Assembly (NCBI GenBank): GCA_029821735.1
Contig: JALGSU010000021.1
Coordinates: 1 to 64,000 of the forward strand
Direction: 5' to 3'
Origin: Candidatus Zipacnadia bacterium
GTDB lineage: Bacteria > Armatimonadota > Zipacnadia > Zipacnadales > UBA5352
DNA: 64,000 nt
The notes below the pieces were generated by a model. It searched no databases, was not told where the DNA came from, and saw only the letters and a list, made by a program, of their open reading frames with translations. Position numbers and translations under genes: made by a program. Positions 38,772 to 45,421 of the stretch are shown piece by piece. Position 1 is the stretch's first letter, and each line of letters begins with the position of its first letter.

Positions 38772-39566
38772 CTACTTCGCCAGCTCCTGTGCGAGCGCGT
38801 CCACGATCCCAGCGAACGCCTCTCGCACGGGCGCTGGTGCGTCGGGACTGACAATCGCGCGTCCCGTGTCCCCGAGTTCGGCCACACCCGCTCCGATAGG
38901 CACGCTGCCGAGGAACGGTACGCCCATCTGCTGCGCCATCCGCTCGCCACCGCCGCTGGCGAAGATGTCCGTGCGCTCCCCGCAGTGCGGGCACACGAAG
39001 CCTGACATGTTCTCGATCACTCCGTACACTGGTCTCTCGACTTTGCGGACGAAGTTGATGGCCTTGCGACAGTCCGACAGAGATGCCTCCTGCGGCGTGG
39101 TCACGATCACCGCGCCGGCGTTCTCGAAGGCCTGTGCGATGGTCAGCGGCTCGTCGCCTGTGCCTGGTGGCAGGTCGATGATCAGGTAGTCCAACTCGCC
39201 CCACTGCACGTCCGCGATGAACTGGCGCAGCACGCCGCCGCGCAGCGGGCCCCGCCAGATTGTGGGTGCGTTCAGGTCCTCGATCATGAACCCGATCGAG
39301 ATGACCCCGAGCTTCGGCGTCAGTGGCACCGGGTTGATGGCATCCTCGCTGCCGGTGACCCGCTGCCCGACTAATCCGGTCATCAGCGGAATACTTGGAC
39401 CGTGCAGGTCGGCGTCCAGCAACCCGACCACATTGCCCTGGTCCGCCAGTGACCACGCGAGATTCGCTGCCACGGTGCTCTTGCCCACGCCGCCCTTGCC
39501 GCTGAGAATCAGGATCACGTGTTTGATGCGCGCCGCCTGCTCGATCGAAGGCATCTGTTGGTCCAT
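38772..39566 (-). CDS. Mrp/NBP35-family P-loop ATPase
   Basis: LSGKGGVGKSTVAANLAW; GLLDADLHGPSIPLMTGL; IDLPPGTGDE; IENMSGFVCPHCGERTDIF. Confidence 0.93.
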   Translation of the reverse strand: MDQQMPSIEQAARIKHVILILSGKGGVGKSTVAANLAWSLADQGNVVGLLDADLHGPSIPLMTGLVGQRVTGSEDAINPVPLTPKLGVISIGFMIEDLNAPTIWRGPLRGGVLRQFIADVQWGELDYLIIDLPPGTGDEPLTIAQAFENAGAVIVTTPQEASLSDCRKAINFVRKVERPVYGVIENMSGFVCPHCGERTDIFASGGGERMAQQMGVPFLGSVPIGAGVAELGDTGRAIVSPDAPAPVREAFAGIVDALAQELAK

Positions 39567-39641
39567 AGTATCAGCCGGGATTCGCTCGTCCGGCCTGTCA
39601 CTTCCTCATTTCATCGGTCTCATTCGTCGGTGCGGTGTCGC

Positions 39642-40517
39642 TCACAATCGTGCGAGCAACTCCTGCACATTCGCCCACGCGTCCCGAATCGCCTGTGACG
39701 CCGGCCCGTTATTGTGCTCAACCAGCGGCTCTTGTGCCGCGAGCGCGTCGGTCACAGTGGGGTCGAAAGGTACCTCGCCGAGTACTGGCAGAGCATTATC
39801 ATTGCAGTACTGCTTCAGTTCGTCCGTGTTGCCCGGGTTGATGTCCCACTTATTGATGATGACCGCAGCGGTCAAATCGAAGTGCTTTATCAGATCGATC
39901 TGTCGGGCCATATCGTGCATGCCCGACAGTGTCGGCTCCGTCACCACGAGGGCCAAGTCCACGTCTGCGAGCGCTGCTGTGGTCGTGCACCCCAGTCCTG
40001 GCGGGCCATCGATCAGAATCAGCCCGAGGCCCTTCGCATAGGCCAGATCCTCCGCTTTCTGCCGCACTAGCGTGACCAGTCGGCCCGAACTCTCGGCCGC
40101 TGGGAGCAGGCGCGCGTGAGCCATCGGTCCATGCTCGCTCTCACCCACATACCAATGGCCGACCTCGATCGGCTCCAGTCGCAGCGCGTCAACCGGGCAT
40201 GTAACCACGCACGCTCCGCACCCTTCGCACGCCATCTCGCCTATGGCGTCGACGGTTATCGCGTCAAAGCGGCAGGTCTGTTCGCAGATGCCGCAGCGCG
40301 TGCATAGGTCCTCGTCTCGTACCGCCACCTTCGCACCCATGAACACACCGGTCTCGTGGTCCTCCGGGTGCATCAATAGGTACAGGTTGGCCGCGTCGAC
40401 GTCGCAATCGGCGATTACTATATCGTCTGCGAGCGCAACGAAGGAGGCCAGGCAGGTCGTCTTGCCCGTGCCGCCCTTGCCGCTCACCACAGTCAGTTGT
40501 TTCACCTGGTCAGACAT
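39642..40517 (-). CDS. MinD-superfamily P-loop ATPase with inserted ferredoxin domain
   Basis: VVSGKGGTGKTT; CTRCGICEQTCRFDAI and CEGCGACVVTCPVDAL; LILIDGPPGLGCTT. Confidence 0.92.
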   Translation of the reverse strand: MSDQVKQLTVVSGKGGTGKTTCLASFVALADDIVIADCDVDAANLYLLMHPEDHETGVFMGAKVAVRDEDLCTRCGICEQTCRFDAITVDAIGEMACEGCGACVVTCPVDALRLEPIEVGHWYVGESEHGPMAHARLLPAAESSGRLVTLVRQKAEDLAYAKGLGLILIDGPPGLGCTTTAALADVDLALVVTEPTLSGMHDMARQIDLIKHFDLTAAVIINKWDINPGNTDELKQYCNDNALPVLGEVPFDPTVTDALAAQEPLVEHNNGPASQAIRDAWANVQELLARL

Positions 40518-40640
40518 CTCTTACGACTCCTCACGCCTGTCGGTCGTTGTCATCGGTGTCGTGGCTTGCGTCAGCCATTGTCCGCGATCCTGCGTTGACT
40601 TGCTGCGGGGCGGGGACGGTGCCCCCGCCCCGCAGTTGTT

Positions 40641-40955
40641 CTACCAGCCCCAGCCGCGGCCGCGGCCCATGCCCCAGCCGCGCCGGAAGCCCATGCCCAT
40701 TCCACGGCCCATGCCCATGCCGCGTCCCCGACCCATACCTCGGCCGAAGCCCATGCCCATCCCGTAGCCGGGAGCGCCATACGCGCCGTAGCCCATCCCG
40801 TAGCCGGGAGCGCCATACGCACCATAGCTCATCCCGTAACCGGGAGCGCCATACGCCCCAGCGCCCATCTGCGGACCCGCCGGGTTGCACCACCCGCGCG
40901 CGCCGCCAGTCATCGGGCCCTGGCCCATCGGTCCACTTCCATCCATTCCTGGCAT
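40641..40955 (-). CDS. Gly/Met/Tyr-rich DUF5320-like small protein
   Basis: MPGMDGSGPMGQGPMTGGARGWCNP N-terminus, then AYGAPGYGMGYG repeats and GMGRGRGMGMG; RBS ggagg upstream of 40955. Confidence 0.7.
   Translation of the reverse strand: MPGMDGSGPMGQGPMTGGARGWCNPAGPQMGAGAYGAPGYGMSYGAYGAPGYGMGYGAYGAPGYGMGMGFGRGMGRGRGMGMGRGMGMGFRRGWGMGRGRGWGW
40756..40863. repeat. 36-nt x 3 tandem repeat within coding sequence
   Basis: Units 40756-40791, 40792-40827, 40828-40863 (cccatcccgtagccgggagcgccatacgcgccgtag and variants). Confidence 0.9.
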
Positions 40956-41000
40956 TTCGAGCACCTCCAAAGTACTCTCAAGTTACTAATGTAACTGTGT

Positions 41001-41231
41001 TCAGGTAGCGCGGGTCATAGCCGCGCCGCACTTCAGGCACTTCCGTTGGTAACAGGGAACGCCCTGTTGGTGAGGGACGGTTGCCTTGCAGCTCGGGCAA
41101 ACACACGCGCCGCCCGGGCCCATCGCGAAGCCGCCGCCGCGTCCCTGGCCTCCGCCCCTTCCGAGACCTCTGCCCGTTCCCGGGCCCTGGCCTCCGGGGC
41201 CTGTGCCATCTCCTCGTGGCATCTGCATCAC
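41001..41231 (-). CDS. Gly-rich protein with C-terminal zinc-ribbon
   Basis: MPRGDGTGPGGQGPGTGRGLGRGGGQGRGGGF...CVCPSCKATVPHQQGVPCYQRKCLKCGAAMTR. Confidence 0.75.
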   Translation of the reverse strand: MMQMPRGDGTGPGGQGPGTGRGLGRGGGQGRGGGFAMGPGGACVCPSCKATVPHQQGVPCYQRKCLKCGAAMTRAT

Positions 41232-41239
41232 TCCCCTTC

Positions 41240-42130
41240 TCAGGAGACAGGTTGCGCTGCAACCAGCTCCGTCAGGTGTTCATACATCGCTACCAGCTCG
41301 TCGCGCCAACTCTCGTCGGCGTCTACGAGCGTGTCACCCCGCGAATACGCCTCGGCGATCTCTCGCCTCTCCGGAATCCGCAGCAGGGTCTCTACCGCCT
41401 TCTCGGCCAGGTACTGATCCATCTCGTCCCAGCCCTGCCGATCGCGATTGATGACGACCCCGCATGGTGTCCCCAGCTTCCGGCTCGTCTCCACTGCTTC
41501 GCGCAGATTCGCAAGCCCGAAGGGGGTTGGTTCGGTCACCAGGATGCAGTAGTCACTCCCCTCGACCGCTTCCTGCATCGGGCACGCCGTTCCGGGCGGC
41601 GCGTCGATGATGTTGACCATGTCGTCGGCCACGTGCTCCTTGACCGCCTTCGAGACTGGCCCCGAACGCTGATGTCCCACGTTCAGTCGGCCCGCGTGGA
41701 AGTCGATCCCGCCAGTTGCGCTGCCCGATGCCACCTCGCCCACTCGCATTGGCACTTCAGCGATCGCGCCGGTGGGGCAGACGAGGGCGCACGCGCCGCA
41801 CCCTGAGCACAGATCGTGGAAGGTCACCACGGTCGTCCGTATCGCGGCGATGGCCGATACTTCGCATACCTGCGCGCACTTGCCGCAGTGGATGCACTTG
41901 TCTGCGTCGACCTCCGGCACCAGGATGTCCACCTGTTGCCGGGATGAAATCTCCGGTTGAAGCAGGATGTCAGCGTTGGGCTCTTCGACGTCGCAGTCCA
42001 GCACTCGCACCGGGCCCAGCCCCGACTGCACCAGTGCCTTCGCGAGACTCGTGGACACGAGCGTCTTGCCCGTGCCGCCCTTGCCCGCCGCGACTGAGAT
42101 CGTTATCTTACGTGCATCGTCCGTCTTCAT
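41240..42130 (-). CDS. MinD-superfamily P-loop ATPase with inserted ferredoxin domain, second copy
   Basis: VAAGKGGTGKTLVSTSLAKAL; CIHCGKCAQVCEVSAI; CSGCGACALVCPTGAI; NIIDAPPGTACPM. Confidence 0.92.
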   Translation of the reverse strand: MKTDDARKITISVAAGKGGTGKTLVSTSLAKALVQSGLGPVRVLDCDVEEPNADILLQPEISSRQQVDILVPEVDADKCIHCGKCAQVCEVSAIAAIRTTVVTFHDLCSGCGACALVCPTGAIAEVPMRVGEVASGSATGGIDFHAGRLNVGHQRSGPVSKAVKEHVADDMVNIIDAPPGTACPMQEAVEGSDYCILVTEPTPFGLANLREAVETSRKLGTPCGVVINRDRQGWDEMDQYLAEKAVETLLRIPERREIAEAYSRGDTLVDADESWRDELVAMYEHLTELVAAQPVS

Positions 42131-42160
42131 GTGGCTGCATGCTCCTTGTCATCGCACGTC

Positions 42161-42493
42161 TTACTCGACTTGCTCCAACTCGCCTGCCGCTGCGGCCAGC
42201 GCAGCTTCTCGCACGGTGCATCCTCCAGCTTTGAGAATCATCAGGCCGCCAGCCTTCAGTGCGCCGATGGCGTTGGGCCCGATGCTCCCTGCGACCACCG
42301 CTTCGGCGCCAGCATCCGCTGACAACTGTGCGGCCGCGATGCCCGCGCCGGTGCCTGCCAGCGCCCCTGGGTTCTCCAGGGCCTCGGACTCCCTGCTGTC
42401 AGTGTCAACGACGACGATCCACGCGCATCGCCCGAGGCGCTGATCGACCGGTCCGTCCAACTCGGGCGACGATGCTGCCACCGCTACCTTCAT
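42161..42493 (-). CDS. NifX/NafY-like (dinitrogenase iron-molybdenum cofactor family) protein
   Basis: MKVAVAASSPELDGPVDQRLGRCAWIVVVDTD...GIAAAQLSADAGAEAVVAGSIGPNAIGALKAGG. Confidence 0.85.
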   Translation of the reverse strand: MKVAVAASSPELDGPVDQRLGRCAWIVVVDTDSRESEALENPGALAGTGAGIAAAQLSADAGAEAVVAGSIGPNAIGALKAGGLMILKAGGCTVREAALAAAAGELEQVE

Positions 42494-42551
42494 AGTCTCA
42501 TCCCTCACTGTCTCTGGACTTTCAGCGCCATCTCGGGCGCAGCGTCAACAA

Positions 42552-43388
42552 CTACTGGCTCGCGTCTGACTCCAGATACGCGATCTGGTTGTTGATGAAA
42601 TCGAGCTCATTCTGCAGCATCTGCGCCTGCGTGCGGAGCATGGTCAGATGGTACTGGCGCAGTTCCTCTGGGTCGGGCTGATAGCCCGCCATTGGGCCCA
42701 TCGGACCCATCGGACCGGCCTGGCCCCACGGCCCCATCGGGGCACCCATGCCATCCCACTCGTCATACATCTGCGCACCAGGCGCCATACCTGGGCCCAT
42801 GCCCTGGCCCGGGTTCTGCCCCATACCGCGACCTTGACCCATACCGCCACCCATGCCCTGGCCCATACCGCGACCTTGACCCATGCCGCCGCCCATGCCC
42901 TGGCCCATACCGCGACCTTGACCCATGCCGCCACCCATGCCACGGCCCTGGCCCATGCCGCCGCCCATGCCCTGTCCCATTCCGCCGCCAGCGGGTGCGC
43001 CGCCTCCGGCCGGAGCGCCGCCGCCAGCCATGCCGGCTTTCGACTCCACGGTAGCGTCGGCCACCGCCGAGAGCTGCCCGCTGGCAGCCGCCTCGGCAGC
43101 CTGGCGCACGGTCAGCCCTGCTGCCTGCAGCATAGCGATCTCGCCGGCCTGCAGCACTTGGGCCGAGTTCGGGCCGTAGTTCCCCGACACCACAGCCTCG
43201 GCGTCGGTCTCGCCCACCATCTGCGCGGCGGCGCTGCCCGCACCGCTGGACTGCTGCGAGGCGGTGTTCTCGATTGCTTCAAACGCCATGGTGTCGGTGT
43301 CCACCAGCACGAAATACGCGCACCGACCGAACCTCGGGTCCATCTGCGCGTCCAGGTTGTCTCCCTGTGATGCCACTATGACCTTCAT
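42552..43388 (-). CDS. NifX/NafY-like domain fused to Met-Gly-Gln repeats and C-terminal coiled-coil
   Basis: MKVIVASQGDNLDAQMDPRFGRCAYFVLVDTD...; (GMGQGRGMGQGMGG)n; C-term ELRQYHLTMLRTQAQMLQNELDFINNQIAYLES. Confidence 0.85.
   Translation of the reverse strand: MKVIVASQGDNLDAQMDPRFGRCAYFVLVDTDTMAFEAIENTASQQSSGAGSAAAQMVGETDAEAVVSGNYGPNSAQVLQAGEIAMLQAAGLTVRQAAEAAASGQLSAVADATVESKAGMAGGGAPAGGGAPAGGGMGQGMGGGMGQGRGMGGGMGQGRGMGQGMGGGMGQGRGMGQGMGGGMGQGRGMGQNPGQGMGPGMAPGAQMYDEWDGMGAPMGPWGQAGPMGPMGPMAGYQPDPEELRQYHLTMLRTQAQMLQNELDFINNQIAYLESDASQ
42820..42945. repeat. 42-nt x 3 tandem repeat (plus partial copies) within coding sequence
   Basis: Units 42820-42861, 42862-42903, 42904-42945: cccataccgcgaccttgacccatrccgccrcccatgccctgg with few mismatches. 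Confidence 0.9.
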
Positions 43389-43446
43389 CCTTACGACCTC
43401 CTGATTAGCCTCTTCCGTCAATAGTCTGTTCTGTGCGTTGCGCCCT

Positions 43447-44313
43447 CTAGCGAGGCGCGATTGTCAACGTCCCATCCGCGCTTGCGAGTATCGTGTCGCC
43501 TGTCCCCGCGAGCACGGTTTTGCCTGTGAAATGTGTACTCAGGAACTTCTTCCCGGTCTCGCCCGTGCAGTGCAGGGGCGCCATCTGCGTGATACCTCGC
43601 GCGGTCAGTTCCGCCGCCAGCTCCGTCACCTCCGCCTCCGTCGAGTGCATCAGGTGTGTCCCGCCTATGATAGCCCGTACCGGTCTCGAGGCGATCTCCT
43701 GCGATCGCTCGACGATGTTCACCAGTCCAGCGTGCGCGCAGCCGGTGAGGATCACGCTCGCCTTCTGCAAGCTCACCACCACCGACATATCATCGATGAA
43801 GTCATCAGGCACGCTCTGCCCGTCTCGCTCCACCTGCAGCCTCGTCTGCACGGGCATCGGCCATGCAGTCCGTCCCACTTCCCCGGTCGTCGTAACGCCC
43901 GGCCCGATGTCCTGTGGATCAGCGGACAACTCGACCTGAGCGCCCATGGCCTCAATTTCCGCCTGCGTGTTGGGCTGTCCGATAAACCGCGGTCCACCGG
44001 GATCGATGGCCCAGCGTGGCTCGAACACCTGTGGGTGCGCGAGAATGCGCATCTGTCCCACGCGCCTGAGCAACTCTGCGATGCCCCCCGTATGGTCGTA
44101 GTGCCCGTGGCTGAGCACCAGGCATTGCATCCCGCTGATGTCCACGCCCATGCGGTCTACGTTGATCCATGTCTCCGGGCTATCGCCGGTGTCGAGGAGG
44201 AACGCCGTCTCAGCGGTACGCACTGCCAGCGCCAGTCCATGGCCGGCCAGCAGTCCGTCCGGGGCCCTGTTGTCGCGCAAGATCGTCACTGCAAGGTCGG
44301 TTGTCTCACTCAT
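43447..44313 (-). CDS. MBL-fold metallo-hydrolase
   Basis: FLLDTGDSPETW, VLSHGHYDHTGGI, VILTGCAHAGLVNIVE, IIGGTHL. Confidence 0.88.
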   Translation of the reverse strand: MSETTDLAVTILRDNRAPDGLLAGHGLALAVRTAETAFLLDTGDSPETWINVDRMGVDISGMQCLVLSHGHYDHTGGIAELLRRVGQMRILAHPQVFEPRWAIDPGGPRFIGQPNTQAEIEAMGAQVELSADPQDIGPGVTTTGEVGRTAWPMPVQTRLQVERDGQSVPDDFIDDMSVVVSLQKASVILTGCAHAGLVNIVERSQEIASRPVRAIIGGTHLMHSTEAEVTELAAELTARGITQMAPLHCTGETGKKFLSTHFTGKTVLAGTGDTILASADGTLTIAPR

Positions 44314-44340
44314 GGTGCTCGCCTGTTTCCGCACTCGCCT

Positions 44341-44670
44341 CTAATGCTCGCAACTACTGTCGCCACCAACTAGTTCGCTCCGCAGAATCGCCCCGATTAC
44401 CTCGTCAAGGCTGCCCGACACCCCCATGAACATGCCGATCCCTAACTGGGCCAGCAGGTCAATCGCGCGCGGCCCCGCGCCTCCGCAGACCACCACCTGT
44501 GCGCCATGTTCCTTCAGGAACGCAGGGACCACGCCTGGTTCATGATTCGGCGTCGCCACCTGCTCCCGCCCCACGATCTGGTCTCCCTCGATATCCAGCA
44601 TCTCGTAGCGCTCGCAGCGTCCGAAGTGTGGTGCGACGCTCTCGCCGTCTGCAGCTATCGCGTACCTCAA
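44341..44670 (-). CDS. NifX/NafY-like (dinitrogenase iron-molybdenum cofactor family) protein
   Basis: MRYAIAADGESVAPHFGRCERYEMLDIEGDQI...GAQVVVCGGAGPRAIDLLAQLGIGMFMGVSG. Confidence 0.85.
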   Translation of the reverse strand: MRYAIAADGESVAPHFGRCERYEMLDIEGDQIVGREQVATPNHEPGVVPAFLKEHGAQVVVCGGAGPRAIDLLAQLGIGMFMGVSGSLDEVIGAILRSELVGGDSSCEH

Positions 44671-44709
44671 TCGATCTCTCTCCCTGTTGCGGCAACCCCG
44701 CGCCGCGGC

Positions 44710-45126
44710 TTATTTGCCTAGCAGCTTGCTGGCTCTCTTGACGAACTGTTTCATCGCGCCGGCCCGTCGGTCGATCACCTGGACCCAGCTTTGCAGACGC
44801 GCCTTGCCAACTGGCGTGAGTTCGTAGTTGCGTCGCGCCGGCCCGCCGCCAGCGGTGTCCCAGGTCGAGACCACCGCGCCCTCCTCCTCGAGGCTCCGCA
44901 GGCACCGGTATATCGCGCCCGCATCCACCGCTGTATCCGTCATACCCATCTCATTGACCCCGGTGATGAGGTCATAGCCGTGGGCTGCCTCGCCCTCGCC
45001 GAGCAGATACAGCACCGCTGGCTCCACCAGCCGCGACAGCCGGGCCGCCACCATCTCTTCCATCTGGGCGGCGCGCATCCGACCCCTGCCCTTGCCTCGT
45101 CCCGGACCCGTACGTCTCATGTGCAT
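44710..45126 (-). CDS. PadR-family transcriptional regulator
   Basis: EPAVLYLLGEGEAAHGYDLITGVNEMG...DAGAIYRCLRSLEEEGAVVSTWDTAGGGPARRNYELTPVGKARLQSW winged helix. Confidence 0.88.
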   Translation of the reverse strand: MHMRRTGPGRGKGRGRMRAAQMEEMVAARLSRLVEPAVLYLLGEGEAAHGYDLITGVNEMGMTDTAVDAGAIYRCLRSLEEEGAVVSTWDTAGGGPARRNYELTPVGKARLQSWVQVIDRRAGAMKQFVKRASKLLGK

Positions 45127-45131
45127 CCCAC

Positions 45132-45152
45132 CTATATGTTTGTTACACATAG
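45132..45152. promoter_or_regulatory. Imperfect palindrome, candidate PadR operator
   Basis: CTATATGT-ttgtt-ACACATAG immediately upstream of the PadR start. Confidence 0.45.
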
Positions 45153-45421
45153 AGTAGCACAGCCAGTATGTGCGAGTCAAGGCATAGTGCCGATTGTTCT
45201 TCTGCTACTCCGAAGAAACTTCCACTCGTGGTGCGCGCAACCGAAGGAGGTGAAACGTCGCTGGCGTTGAATAAACTGCCGGGGGGGACCCCGCAGTGAA
45301 TCCCATCGGCGCCGGACGTCTCGTACAGTTGCGGTTAAACTGGCCGCGTCGTTGGTTCACGTACACCGTTTGGCCCTCACTCAGCTCCTTCTGAGGTCCA
45401 GCGGATGGGGGGACATCAGTC

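Noticed and set aside
42820-42970. Regular repeats that could be mistaken for a CRISPR array (also 40756-40863)
   Set aside because: Units are directly contiguous without unique spacers and are in-frame coding low-complexity protein repeats.
41240-44670. Nitrogen fixation cluster
   Set aside because: NifX/NafY-like domains are present but no nifHDK, nifEN or nifB-type gene in the window.
45181-45421. Possible small RNA or promoter region upstream of mcrB
   Set aside because: No consensus promoter or convincing stable structure recognised by eye.
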